DNA from: Akanthomyces muscarius
Lineage: Eukaryota > Ascomycota > Sordariomycetes > Hypocreales > Cordycipitaceae
Length of the DNA: 64,000 bases
Assembly (NCBI RefSeq): GCF_028009165.1
Contig: NC_079242.1
Span: 2,728,001-2,792,000 of the forward strand
Direction of reading: 5' to 3'
Part shown: one piece after another, positions 30,515 through 42,146 of the stretch
Numbering within the stretch: position 1 is the stretch's first letter
Layout: every line of letters starts with the position of its first letter
Made by a program: the position numbers and the translations under genes
The notes under the pieces: generated by a model
Databases searched by the model: none
The model's input: the letters and a program-made list of their open reading frames with translations, nothing else
What the model was told of the DNA's origin: nothing

Positions 30515-32081
30515 CTAAGCCTCGCCATGACGCACGTCGCGACCAGAGGCCACTGCGGTGGCGGGACCACCAGTCGACTTGGCGGTCGGGGCGTTGTTCC
30601 ACGAGAGATACGTATGGTCGCCGAGTTTTCTGGGCTTGATCAGGTGCGTGGCGGTGAAGACGGCGCCGAGGATGATGCAGACGCCACCGACGACGATGTA
30701 GGCGATTCCGAGGAAGGAGTTGCGGCCGCCCATGACGCTGCGGGTGGTTATGAGAACGGACTTGGTGCCGCCAAACTCGGTCACCTTGAAGTCTGTGTCG
30801 TGTTAGTAGGTGAGCGGAAAGTAAAAGTTGCATAAGTCTGTCATCTTACAATCGTGAATAGCAATTTCATATGTTCCCTTCTCCATGGTGTCGTCGTCAT
30901 TGCGCTGGTACAGCTTGCTGAAGTCGGGCAAGGCCGCGGTACGCATCCAGACCTGGAAAGCCTCCCAGTTCTTGAGATCCGGAGGGGGGCTATCAGCAGT
31001 GTAGCCGTTGGGATAGCGATCGTGCCAGTTAGGCGGGGGCACTGCGTCACTATAGTTATACCCTGATTTGGCGTAGAGGTCCTTGTCGCTGGCCCAGGCA
31101 ATGTTGGTGCTGTTGTTCATAGCGTAGTCGCGCGGGGAGTTGGAGCCGGGCGGGTTCATGAGTTTCGGGCTGGTATAGGTGTCATTGAACATGGAGTTGG
31201 CAATCAGGCCGCAGGGGAAGATGGGCTTGTTGTCGCGAGTCTTGAGAGGGGTGCACTTGGACGAGCCAAGCCCGCTGGCGTCAGGCGCCGCACCGTTGAG
31301 CTGGTCGGCGTCGAACGAGTCGACGTAGCGACGATGGTTCTGGTAAAAGTTGGTGAGGTGGTAGTAGAAGAGCACGGGCGGCTTCATGTCGTCGGGAATG
31401 CTGAAGCGCAGTGTGCAAATGTCGGTGCTGACCGAGGCGCCCGTGGGCAGGGTGATGTTGACGCCGGTTTCCTTCTTCCACTGGGGCTGTACATCGTTGA
31501 GACTGCCATTCTTGAAGGCCATTTCGATGGTGTTGGGAGGCATATCTCCGAACGAGTCTTTGGCATCGGCAATGCACTTTGTGTAGTCGATTTTAATCTC
31601 TTGGACCTACTCAACAGTGGTTAGCAAAAGGATGAGCGTAAGCGCAGGCCGGCGCATCCGTACTGTAGAGTTGGCGTAAAGAAGTAGGCCGCCGATGGGG
31701 GCAAAAATGATGCCAATCACAAAGAAGAGCGGCAAAACCGTTTTCGGTGTCAGGATTGGTCTGCGAGCTGAGCATTAGCGGGCAAGGTCTTGATGATATC
31801 GCGGCCGTTGCGCCTGAAGCGGCGCAACAGAGGTGGCGTTGGAGAGGTGCAAACATACTGCCATGCCTTTAGTCGCTGCTGACGGAACGCGGTATCTGCA
31901 GTATCAAAATGTCAGTATCTCGCTATTGGATCGCCTTGGTATCTCGCGTCACGATGGTACGCGCGCGGGAAAACTGACTTGCTGGGCGGCGGCTCTTCTT
32001 CTTCTCCGGGCCGTTCGGGGGACTCGAATCGTGAGAGTCCCGGGAGTCGGTGCGACCGACGTCGCGGGGAGTGTCGGACAT
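30515..32081 (-). CDS. cdc50: Cdc50/Lem3-family flippase subunit
   Basis: Non-catalytic subunit needed for ER exit and activity of P4-ATPase phospholipid flippases. Five exons on the minus strand: 32081-31979, 31895-31859, 31760-31664, 31606-30850 and 30792-30515, totalling 1272 bases and 423 residues. Joined sequence shows the family N-terminus [17 protein letters not shown], the QPILTP motif, a first membrane segment about 55-78 ([20 protein letters not shown]), a large lumenal domain with paired Cys and several N-x-S/T sites (for example NITLP, NDTYTS, NNSTN), the IAWASDKD motif, and a second membrane segment about 357-381. The last exon restores [15 protein letters not shown]. Which of the yeast paralogues (Cdc50, Lem3, Ynr048w) it matches cannot be decided here. 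Confidence 0.94.
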
Positions 32082-33206
32082 GTCGAGAGAATCGACGGAC
32101 GCGCGGTATTTTTAGATGAATCGGCGATCTGAGGCGACGTGATTCGGGACGAAATGAAATTCGGAAGGTTGCGGTTGCGAGAAATGCTTTGAGGCCGGCG
32201 ACTTGTTAGGAATTCGTGTTCCAAGGGGCTGAGCTGGCAAAGCGTGGCGTCGCAGGAAGCTACTGCCAGCCAAGGCTTCAACGGCATGTGGCTACTGTGG
32301 CGGTGCAGCGACTCTAGTCGCTGTCTGGCTAGCACTACTTGTTAGCTAGCATTTAGTGCTGTGGTGCTGTCTCCGCTGGTTTCCAGCAACTCTTCCAATG
32401 GCCCCCCGTATGCACTTGCATGGGGCAGAAGTTTGGTCATGAACGGCTCGCTGTGTAGCCCATAAAGATAATTGCAGTTCTACGATTTCATGAGTCTGAT
32501 GCGAATGGCGGCAGCACAGACAACTGCATGCCAGCCGCAAACCAAACAACACGTGACGGCTACCTACTTTGCAGGGCTTGTGCCTCAGGGGCTTGGGCAT
32601 ACATGCCCCTTGCGGTGTCGTCCTCCGCCATGTTCCAATAAGTAGAACATCACCCAGAAACTCTGGCCTGCTGTTACTTTGCATCTGAATCCCCAGCGGC
32701 CCCAGCGGGCTGAACTGAGCCTCTCCTGCATTCTCGCGCACCCACTATGGTGGAACATCCATTGGGGCTCATCACCCGTGCTGAGAGGCTCATCGGTAAC
32801 AAACTTGGCGTGTTACTGGACTTTATCAAGCGACAATGGCGCCGTCTTCTCCTTGCAATGCCGACATGGTGGCCGCTTCGTGGCATGGGACATGAGCATT
32901 TGCCCATGACCGATGCGCAGCTAGAGAGGTTCTCCGACGCCATCTTGCCTCCATTGACAAGGATGCCGCTTGCAAGCTCGCATCCTATCATAGCAGCAAT
33001 TTGCCATGCCAAGTCGACAGCGTCCAGCGCGGGAGCTACAACATATCCGTTTGCTTGGACTTCTTTGGCAAAATTCCGAAAAGATTGCTGCGCATTCCGC
33101 TTCAGCCATCTATACGAGATGCGTGGATGAAAGTCCAAAGCGAAGCCGCAACTCTTGTGTGAGTTGCGAGTTATTTTTTGTTCTTCTGCGCCTCGATGTT
33201 AACGCC
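32082..33206. other. Intergenic stretch with possible decayed coding DNA
   Basis: Promoter side of the Cdc50-like gene, then DNA in which open frames run on both strands (32674-33138 minus, 32747-33130 plus) with no family motif. I cannot tell whether these are remnants of a gene next to the phosphotransferase relic or chance frames. Confidence 0.4.
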
Positions 33207-33490
33207 GAACCCGCTAGATATATACGAGATCATACTTCCGATTCAGTCCCAACTGTGTGGGCTTATGGAAAGGACGCGCGGGTCATGACAGACCCTTCGG
33301 CTACCCAACCTTACTACTCTGCGACTATATACCAGGCCAGTCCTTGACCTTCAAGCAAGTCTCCGATGCCACGTCGGAGCAACGTGTAGAGATCTTCTCA
33401 GATCTCATCAACATATATGCCCAGTTTTTCAACCTTCGATTCCCCGCAACTCGCTCGGACATTGACTGTTTCCTCAAAATCACCCCTCGT
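33207..33490 (+). pseudogene. Aminoglycoside-phosphotransferase-like (APH) relic
   Basis: Fragment resembling fungal APH/choline-kinase-like proteins. One frame reads ARYIRDHTSDSVPTVWAYGK, typical of the end of the N-lobe and hinge, but it stops after about 33347. The continuation LLLCDYIPGQSLTFKQVSD, followed by EIFSDLINIYAQFFNLRFPA, lies one frame over from about 33300. The catalytic HGD/DFE segment is missing. So there is a frameshift and loss of both ends. It may be a dead gene or one broken by local rearrangement. Confidence 0.6.
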
Positions 33491-36400
33491 CGGTTGGTAG
33501 AATTCGAGCCGCTTCATCCCATGATGGTCTGTAATTCCGCCGACACGCCTTCGACCATGCCTTTTAGTTCCTCGGCCTCTAACTTCTTACGGCTGATCTC
33601 GTCCCCGATCATACCCATCTTGCCACGTACCTCGGCTAAATCTATGGTGGGATCCATGGTGGCGCCGTGGGGATTGATGCTAAATTCGCAACTAAAGCTC
33701 CGGGTTCGTTAAGACTATGTTCGTATCCCACGGCAGATACGTTCGACATACCTACAGATGACACCTTTGGCGGCTTGAAATTAGGGTAGCTGATATTTAG
33801 GAACCAGGTATGCACAGCACGGAAAACAGAAGGATTTAGAGTCTACAGAAATATGGCATCGTGAGCAGCTATCACGCGCGGGGTCGCGGTCGCACAAGAA
33901 ATATGCAGCTCATCACGAGGCGCGGCTGCAGATTTGGTTGTACAATTCTCTCAAAGTGCCAAGTAGTGCACTGGCGACTTCCATCTGGTCTGTGTTTGCG
34001 AAGAGGGCGAAACAAGCGCTTGAAAGTCGACATCTTGTCGCAACAAGAGCTCACATCGCAAGCAGCCACATCTCGAATACACTAGTCTACTTTACTCACT
34101 CCACGGCTAGATTTATATCGTTCCAGCTTTTGAAGGGCCCCTCCCCCACGTCATATGCGCAAGGTGGCACAGAAAGGGCCCAATGCAGACCTGGCTGGGC
34201 CCTGGTCCAGCTGGTAAGTTCCAGCCGCCCGCAGCGAGGCGCAGCACACATGCATCAAACTCGCGGAAACCAAGTCTTTTTTTTTCGCGCTCTTACAATT
34301 CCTCTGCCAATCACTTCCCAAGATGAACTTGCCGCTTGGTGGAACTATGAGATGAAGTAAGGCATGTGTCGCACCATCGAGTGTTGTTGTCCGCCACAGC
34401 AAGGACACAAACACACATCGGCACACGGGGGGCCACTGCCAAACGCCGAGTCCCGAAGTCCACTACCACTTGTCGAGCACGCGGTCAAAGTTTTGGCCTG
34501 ATTTACGCGATCAAGAGACTCGGTTTCGGGCGATCTTTCCATTTCTTGGGGCTGCGCTCCTTTCGCCGCAGAGCCCCCTAGCCGAGCTCCGATGTCCCGT
34601 AGCGTTTGCTTGGCCGAGATTCAGCTGGCTGGCTCGGGGGGGGGGGGGGGCTATTGAGCAGATTAAATAACATTTGATGTGACTCAGACATTGTTTTCCT
34701 TTTTCGTCTGGAGCCTCGAGCCCAGCAATGCAAACCGGACATTGGGCCTTCCAACAGCATAGCAGCCTTGCAGCGCACGAAGAAATGGTTCGAGAGCGAC
34801 GTCCCAGTCCTTTGCTTACCGCCAAAACGGACTTCTTCAGCGTGTTACCCTTGCAATCCAGGTCCTGACTGAATACGCGTGGGTATAATGGTGCTCTGGC
34901 GTCCAGCTCCCTCGCAGCTGTGGGAATGGCCTGGGGAAGTGCGCTGCGGCAGGGTGGTTGCTTGGCGACGCTGCTGGGGATGGACGAACATATGCCGTCC
35001 GGACTGACGGGCTACGGCAGTCTTTTTCTTTCTTTTTTTTTTTTTTTTTTTCTTTGTTTCTCCTCGGATTTTCAGCAATGCTGGATGAAGATGGGAAAGA
35101 ATTACGCGCAAAGATGATTCCGCTATTTTGCCGCCATGTCGCTCATTGGTCGGCAGAGGAAATGGCGGCTTGGCCGGTCGGCGAACAGTGATGGGGTGGG
35201 CGTAGCCAGCCTTGTAGGGCGACGGCGCAAATGGCAGCAGATCCCATCTTCAATCGAGTTCCTAGTTCTTCGACACTATTTACCCGTGGACTTTTGCCGT
35301 GAAGAAGACGTTTTGAACCAAGTGTGCCAAAACACCCTCAGCGAACTCCTCAGACAGACTGTCGGTACGTACCGTCATCCCTGCATCAGTGACATCGCGC
35401 TGATGCTTAATATTACTGGTAGAATTCGACAGTCCCCAGTCAGAAATGAGTTGGCGCCCCTTCTTATTCTCCACACGACTGTTGCCGAAATCCGACTTCC
35501 CGCCTTGTTCGGTGCGGGCCAGCCAGCCAGCCAACCATGCGCTCCCATCCAACCAGTTGCAGGCGATTTGCCTTGTGTCGTTGACTCCTTGCGTACCTGT
35601 TTCTTGTCACGTCCTCGGCCGACCAGTCCTGCCCCTTGTCTTGCGCAGCAATCGCCCAGTGCCAAGTGGTCAGCTCGCCAAGGGGCCACGCCCGGCTCCA
35701 AGGATTGCGTGTTGTTCCCCCCCCCCCAATTGGCCTCCATCGGCCTAGTTTCATGCAGATGCAATCATACAGTGGACAAGCGCCAGGATTGTCGTGGCCC
35801 TAGCGAGTTGCGAGGCTCCGATCCAGAGACAATGACGTTTCCCCGAAATGGCCCAGGCCCGCCACAGTGCTTGTGCCTGTTAGTTACCCCGGGAAATCAC
35901 AACGAGGTATTTGACCAGGCGGCGCCCCTTTTGCCAGTTGGCCAGAAACTTTGTTCCTGATTCTTCCTTGCCGAACAATTTATTCGCAAAGCCTATTTTG
36001 TCAGCCTGGAACCACTGGAGGCTGCCGTCGCAAACACCGCCTGCAGCCTAGACTCGACTCAGCCTGCGTCGTCATCTCGCTTGACGCCGGACCAGCCAAG
36101 CCTCCCAACAATTTACGCCCAAAAGTACTTTGGCCCCTGTCTCTCTTCCCCCCGGCCCGGCGACCTACATCCGATTTAATTAACACACGCACGACACATT
36201 GCACAAAGACGGCGAAAAAGAACTGGAACCCTTTTTGTAACTCCCGGGCCCAGCACAGCCCGCCTTGACGTGTCTCTCTCTTACTAGTCGTTTCTAGTGT
36301 GTCGCTCCTCGTCGCTTTGTCGGATCTCCCGAGCGCCTCTTTTGTTGATATATACCGAACGAGCCAAGCCACTTTGCTCTACTTTTCATTGGCTGTTCCT

Positions 36401-36699
36401 TTGAATTCCCACCTTGTCAGTGGCATTTCTCAGCAAAAAAAAAAGGCGCATTTTTCTCTCCAAGAAACGTGGTTCTCCGATCAAAAACACTCATCGCCCA
36501 CTGCTGCCACTACACTACGCCTGTGCCTACAATACTAAGCCTGTACTACACTACACCACTACATCGATTACCGCACGACTGCCTGTCACTGCGACGGGTG
36601 CGCCGAAATAAACCAACACCAAGTCTGTCGACAAAACTTTGCATCCAAAATACCGAATTTCTGTAAATCGACTTTGTCGTCAACGCTGCATCATCCACC
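33491..36699. other. Gene-poor stretch with homopolymer runs
   Basis: No gene accepted in 3.2 kb. A minus-strand 47-codon frame at 33514-33657 has a coding-like amphipathic sequence (see findings). Homopolymers are frequent: 15 G at 34636-34650, 19 T at 35033-35051 and 11 C at 35717-35727. CT-rich DNA from about 36240 to 36660 is probably the promoter and leader of the gene at 36700. Confidence 0.5.
34636..34650. repeat. Poly-G run (15)
   Basis: Fifteen consecutive G, an unusual homopolymer, possibly length-variable. Confidence 0.9.
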
Positions 36700-37302
36700 A
36701 TGTCTCCCTCCAGCTCGGTCCGCATGGCTCGCCAACCGCGAGACACTGGCTTCCCCGAGCCATTTGGTTCAGGTACGAAGGAAATCCCCGTAACTACAAA
36801 AGTTCTTGCATGAATGATGGAGTAGAATGAGCCACTAACGTAAAATACAGTGCGCAACACGACCCGTCCTCACCCCGACGCCGACCTGTCCCCCAACGCC
36901 TGCATCGGCCAAGACGACGTCCACGCCGACCTGGTCATGAAGCGCAGCCACCGCTCCTTCCTGCACCGCTCAAAGAAGCACAAGAAGACCATCAACCACG
37001 GTGTCTTATCATCCCAGCTCTCGGCCAACCCGAGCGCCATCTCGCTCGAGCCCACGACAACCAGCAACTCCGTGCAGCAGGCCGCCACAACGCACGAGAG
37101 CCAGCAGCATCAGCGCCCGCACAACAACTCGCAGCCGTCCATCGTGGAGACGCCGCCCAGCCCGACAGCCTCCAAGTACGCGAGAGACAGCTTCGCGACG
37201 AGCAGACGAGGCGACGATGACGAGACGCCGCCTACCTCGCCGGATGATGCATCTCTCAAGTCGCACAAAGGTCTCTTCAACAAGTTCCGTCGACACCATT
37301 AG
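36700..37302 (+). CDS. Small basic, Ser/His-rich protein of unknown function
   Basis: Function not recognised. Two exons, 36700-36772 and 36851-37302, give 174 residues. The start ATG has the good context caccATG, and the intron has donor GTACGA and acceptor TACAG. The protein has no signal peptide or membrane segment. Its N-terminal third (about 24-60) is the most ordered-looking part: RPHPDADLSPNACIGQDDVH followed by the basic cluster KRSHRSFLHRSKKHKKT. The rest is Ser/Thr/Gln/His-rich and acidic near 135-155, with TPPSPT and TPPTSPD motifs that resemble proline-directed kinase sites, and it ends in KGLFNKFRRHH. This looks like a conserved disordered fungal protein with a possible nuclear localisation cluster; that is inference. 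Confidence 0.7.
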
Positions 37303-37640
37303 AGGAGTGCAACGAAAATTACACACTCAGAAAGACAGAACTAAAAACCCGACCGGCCTAACGACTTTCATGTTTCATTCGTTGCCCTTTCGACATTATC
37401 ATTCTTTAATCAAGCGCCGGAGTTGGGTACACTTTACAATTTCATTTCCATTCGGCGGTTCACAGCGTACGCCGAAAGTAGCACAGCGCTTGCTTTGTCC
37501 AGCTGCACCAGATGCCAAGCCACTTTCGTTCTTTTTCCATAGATGATGCATAAATTGAAATTGCCATTTTATTCCATCTTCTACATCTTGCCCTCCGTCT
37601 CATCCTCCCATTCCCGTGGGTCTCGGTCCGAAATCCTCCA
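37303..37640. other. Convergent 3' region
   Basis: Short AT-rich tail between the small basic protein gene (+) and the hydroxyisourate hydrolase gene (-). Confidence 0.6.
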
Positions 37641-38039
37641 TCAGCTTCCGCGGTACGTCGTAAACGTAAACGGACTCAGCAGCAGCGGCACGTGGTAGTG
37701 CTGGCCCTCGTCGACGCGAAACACGACGACGGCTTCCGGGAAGAAGGTCTTGCCCTCACCAAAGTACGCCTCCGTCTCAAACGTCAGCCGCCACTGCGAC
37801 GTGCCCCGAATGCCCTTGAGCGTCTCCCCCAGCGACGTGTCCTCGACAAACGCGCCCTGCCAGAGCTTGACGCGTCCATCGGTGTCTGTGACGGCCTTGT
37901 AGAGGCAGCGCGCGTCCAACTGTGTCTTTTGGCCATTGATCTTCTCGGGCCCTTCGAGGCGCACCTTGATGTTGGCGGCCGGGCGGCCGGCGGTGGTGTC
38001 GAGGACGTGGCAGGTGATGAGGTCCTTTTCCGTCGCCAT
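37641..38039 (-). CDS. 5-hydroxyisourate hydrolase (transthyretin-like)
   Basis: Probable HIU hydrolase, which converts 5-hydroxyisourate, made from urate by urate oxidase, to OHCU in purine breakdown. Single exon, 132 residues, the usual size. The family signatures are at both ends: ITCHVLDTTAGRPAANIKV at residues about 8-26, carrying the catalytic His, and the C-terminal YRGS tetrapeptide at 129-132, the hallmark that separates HIU hydrolase from transthyretin. A central Arg (KGIRGTSQWRL) and the HYHVPLLLSPF strand with the second catalytic His are also present. No peroxisomal targeting tripeptide is visible at the C-terminus (YRGS is the active-site tail), so it may be cytosolic unless an N-terminal signal exists. 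Confidence 0.95.
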   Translation of the reverse strand: MATEKDLITCHVLDTTAGRPAANIKVRLEGPEKINGQKTQLDARCLYKAVTDTDGRVKLWQGAFVEDTSLGETLKGIRGTSQWRLTFETEAYFGEGKTFFPEAVVVFRVDEGQHYHVPLLLSPFTFTTYRGS

Positions 38040-38786
38040 GGCGGGCGAATAGTGTGTGCACGTGAGAGTAAAGAACTAGGGATTCAGAAGAGGGTGTATT
38101 TGGAAGAGGAAAGTTTGTAATTCTGGAGCTGGCGTAGATGAAGAATGGAAGCTCGAGCGTTGGCAACCCCACCACTCACTCCCCCACATCTTGGACGTGC
38201 GGCTCGGCGGGTGCCGGCCGGCCGGGGAACGCTAGCCATCATCACCAGCAAGCGGCGTTACTTGAGACTGTATTACGGCTGGTTTACTCCTGCCATGTTA
38301 TATGAAGAGTTAGATGGGGCAAAGGGCAGAAACTGTTTAAAGATAAGCATGTTGGAGGGCAAAACTTTTTTTTTTAAATGATGCAAGCTCGCCAAACATG
38401 CTTAATCCCGGTAGTATTAGTCGGCGCAGCCAATCTGTCCAGCAGTGTAGGGCTATATTGAAAGTGTTGGTCACAAGGTGGTACTGTTGATGGGCGATAG
38501 CCTAATTCCTAATTCCTTCTGTATTGAGGAACTGACTGACTATGAAGGAAGGAAGAAGAAGCTATCGAGGTCCTGCTAGGCAGCCACCACATAAGGTGGC
38601 AGTGGGTCCAGCCCAGTCACTGGTGCTTGCAACAGAAAGTTTTCACTTCCACAGAGTTTGAAGCCACGGCATCATACATATAATCTAAATCGTGAACAAA
38701 TAAAAATCGCCGCTATGTAAAACCCACCACGTCCGCCTTTATTGCCTAACAAAGATTATACTAGCCATTCGTCGCAGCAAGAAACA
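38040..38786. other. Divergent promoter region
   Basis: Between the HIU hydrolase gene (-) and the HNH gene (+). It includes a direct pair cctaattcctaattcc near 38501 and a 10-base T run near 38366. No gene seen. Confidence 0.5.
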
Positions 38787-40026
38787 ATGTCATTCCCAGC
38801 AGAGACAGCAGATTTTGCGAACTATCTTCAGCGTGCAACAGTGAACGAAAAGGAGTTCTTGCGCAATATTCTTCAGCATGTGCAAGAACGAGCTCCAGTG
38901 ACAGGATCACCTACTGTTGAAGAGATTGAGGCAAAGCTTCCCTACATCAGACAAATCTCTAGCATGTACACCGCGCCCTCAAACCTCGATGCCGATGGCA
39001 ATCTCAAACTGTTTGTTTACTGGCACCTATCAAGCCTTTGGCTAATAGCTCTGGCCGATCTTCAAATTATGGCGTTGGACATTAACGCCATAAACCAGTA
39101 TTTGGATAACTTTGTCCCTTTTGCCAAGCAATGTAAGCTTTTACCTACTATGACCTTGTCAAGTCATCTAATCATCTATATCTGCAGGCTTCAGAGGCTC
39201 ACTCGATATACAAGTTGAGGCTCGTGATAAAGTCCCGCGTGGGAGCCTTCGACCATATGTGAGTTTTCCTTCCGCCCCCAAACAATGATCTGCTCAATAC
39301 TTACATACTCCATTCAAGGTGTTGCAACGAGACAGAGGCCGTTGTGTCTTAACAGGCAGAGACGCCGCTGTGGACGCAGCGCACATCTGGCCCTTCGCCT
39401 GTCTTAACAGCAGTAAGGCAGCTACTGCAATGAATAACCGATGGCATGTTGGTATGAGGATGTTTGGAGCACACAGAGCCGTAATGATGAACCAGCTCAT
39501 GAGCAGCGCGGGCGATACGGAGCATATCTGGAACTACATCACCTTGAGTAACGACATGCACAAGTGTTTTGACAACGGAAGCCTTGGACTGGAACCACTA
39601 CACGACGCAATACCTAACAGCACAATCCGAGTTCGTGTTCAATGGTTCATGACACCCCTAGGATGGTATGGACAACGTCAATTCAACAGACCAGTCGTAC
39701 CAGATTCTGAAGCAATTCGATCTATGTACGCGCCACTGAGTCACCAGTCCAACACCGGATATCTAGACATCAACCTATACAACGGTATTGTTGAGTCTGG
39801 CAATGTATATCGCATCAACTGCGAGACTATGGGCAATCGGGACAGAATGTTCAAAGTTCTGGACTCGCGCTGGCAGCTCGCGTGTGTGTTCTTTTGCGCT
39901 GGGGCAGCTGGCCACAACGCCGAGGATCTCGACAAGCCTCCTGGCCCTGAAGATACAAATTTCGACGAACTTGGCCGCGAAATCCCACCCGCAGCCTACT
40001 ATGATCTTTATAGAGATCTGTGCTAG
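38787..40026 (+). CDS. Fungal HNH endonuclease-domain protein
   Basis: Predicted HNH_2-type nuclease domain protein; cellular role unknown. Three exons, 38787-39132, 39188-39258 and 39319-40026, give 374 residues. The N-terminal 115 residues are helical and lack a known motif. The HNH core starts at the third exon: VLQRDRGRCVLTGRD with Cys148, the A-A-H-I-W-P-F motif with His161 in place of the usual HIIP, and NDMHKCFDNG, where Asn217 and His220 fit the N and second H. After the TAG at 40024 the same frame continues open for 77 codons (see the extension). The gene borders AT-rich, RIP-like DNA. These HNH proteins are expanded in many fungi and variable between strains. Confidence 0.85.
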
Positions 40027-40257
40027 AAGCATGGATCCGCAGGTATTGACGAAGGGCAATTGATATTCGACACGGGCGAGACACTCGCTAAACCCTTTGC
40101 TGCTGGCGGCGCGCTCGTTCAGGAACAGTCGCGAGCTATTGCCGAGGAGATGCCCATAGGCCCAATACGTATCAGTAAAGGGTCCCGGGGTGTTCGTATC
40201 GCCAAAGGCTTCAACAAGGGGTTGCGTGAGGCAATCTCCAAGCTTAGCTTAGTCTGA
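40027..40257 (+). other. In-frame open extension after the HNH stop codon
   Basis: Immediately after the TAG that ends the HNH gene, the same frame stays open for 76 sense codons and then TGA (40255-40257). The translation (for example IAEEMPIGPIRISKGSRG and FNKGLREAISKL) looks like ordinary protein, with hydrophobic, basic and Gly residues in balance. Either the HNH gene has a premature stop, or the stop is read through, or this is chance. Confidence 0.45.
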
Positions 40258-42146
40258 CGAGGGCACATGCAACCCTACAGTGATGAGCTGCTCAATCGAA
40301 TTTGGTATGCAGGCGCGTACACATTACAGACAAACAGTATTGCCTCCACAACAGGGCAGAAATTTCCAGTCCAGCAAAGTGGCTGGGTGAGACGACCGAC
40401 GAAAAGGATAGGGCAGATGCACCAGATACAGTGAAAGTTTTCCACCTGTCCTAAAAAGACGAGGATGCACACTGCATAGTCCGAGGCGACGGTATTGCTA
40501 AGCTAGACTAGGCGTACTGGCTATAGAACTGATATACCTATGCTACTCTAGACCTCAAATGCTAAGAATCCCTTATGATTACTCCCGCCAAATCTGGCAA
40601 GGCGTTGGTTGGTAGACTTTAGTTCGGGTTTCGTGGGCAAACTCCAAATCAGCGTTCCAGAATGACTGCAGAATCTGTTTCCGCTCAATCAAACACCAGA
40701 GTCTTGTCTACGCAGACAATTTTTCTACTAGCTTTATAGAAGTATATTATATTGGTATAAGTAGAGAGTAAATATAATACAGACTGTTATAATAATTAAC
40801 TTAAAGCTACGTCAGTAAATATATTCTTGATAATATAAAATAGATATTTAGAGCAATAAAGCTAGCTAGAATCTCAAATCCCAACTTCGTTATACTATCT
40901 AAAGATACGGAAAAAGAAAGATAACAAGGAAGATATGCCTTTCCTCACGTGTACGTGAGTCTAGCTAGGCCTCTTCCCAGGGGTCTAGTCCAGCGGCTTC
41001 AACAGGGCCATCCAAATAGCAAGCAAGTATGCCCCACACTTGGCTGAAATGCATCTGAGCCTTGGCAAATTGCTAATAACTACGGAGTAAGTTAGATCTG
41101 TTAAAACTAATAGAGTCGCGTAGTGCTTACCGCTTCGGCTTGGATTCACAAGGCACGAGGCACGCCACGTACATTCATAGGTCCCACATCCAACCCTGCC
41201 TAATTGCAATGCTTTAGAATCCGATTGCGCTCACTCAACCCGACTTCGACCGCGTGGCAAGAAGCCACTCGGAACTTAACAGCGGAAGAGACCGCAACAC
41301 AGTAGTGTGAGTAGTGCTCCAAACCTAGCGCTTCAAGTGACATATCGGGAGCTCACGTCGGTAGAAATAATGGTCAGCGTGAGCTGTACAGCTCAATTGC
41401 AATTAAAATTCGATCACTCACAAAGCAATATGAACTGAGTGGGACACAGAATGGGCCGAGGCCAAACACGCAGAGGCCTGCTCAGCCAGCCTGGGAATGA
41501 CGTCGTGCAGCTAGATATACACTCCAGCTGGTACCGACGGGTTACTCAGGCAAAGCCATGCCCTGCCGCAACTTAAAATCACCACAACTTCACCGAAATA
41601 GCGAGAGGGTGAAAATGTGATGCCCATAGGGCTTACACGGCTTACTTTTGCTCGGAGATGATCCACGTCGGCATCGCCGGCTGTGAGTCTGAAAACATAG
41701 ACTATTGTATACTGCGGGGCATGCTTGTAACTGAGTTGGCAATTTTGTTTTTCACGCCAAGCTGCTGCCTATTATTATGGGTTTTAGCAGCAATTCACCC
41801 GTGCCTCATGATTAGCGGGAAATCCCTGGCGCGAGGAAATAATCATTATTCTTAAAGCTTGAGTCAATCTACGCCCTATGGATACAACACGCTACTGTAG
41901 CGCTTACCTGGTCCTTGGCGAAAATGGCGTCGAATACCGATCGCTTGGAAACGCTGGGTGTCGTATCGCAGAAACTCGGTACGAGATATGCCGACAGTGA
42001 GACCTTTGTTATTACTGTATTTGATATTTTCCATTTACTGCTATAATATAAATCCGAGCTTACCCCCAAACGACAGGATGCCATGACCCTTCCGACATTT
42101 CAGGACACAACTACGTTGCCAAACAACGACACTGATCAACGCCACC
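40258..42146. other. AT-rich, RIP-like intergenic region
   Basis: About 1.9 kb without a gene I can support. From about 40720 to 40930 the DNA is very rich in A, T and TA steps with agctagctag-like words, unlike the rest of the window. This is the look of an old repeat hit by repeat-induced point mutation. The DNA from about 41100 to 41850 is more mixed but has no family-like frame. Confidence 0.5.
40720..40930. repeat. Possible RIP-mutated repeat remnant
   Basis: TA-dense block, abundant ata/taa/tta words, no coding capacity. The original element cannot be identified. Calling it a repeat is inference from composition. Confidence 0.4.

Noticed and set aside
32674..33138. Minus-strand 154-codon frame
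   Set aside because: Some hydrophobic pattern but no family match, and the plus strand is equally open; left as possible decayed DNA only.
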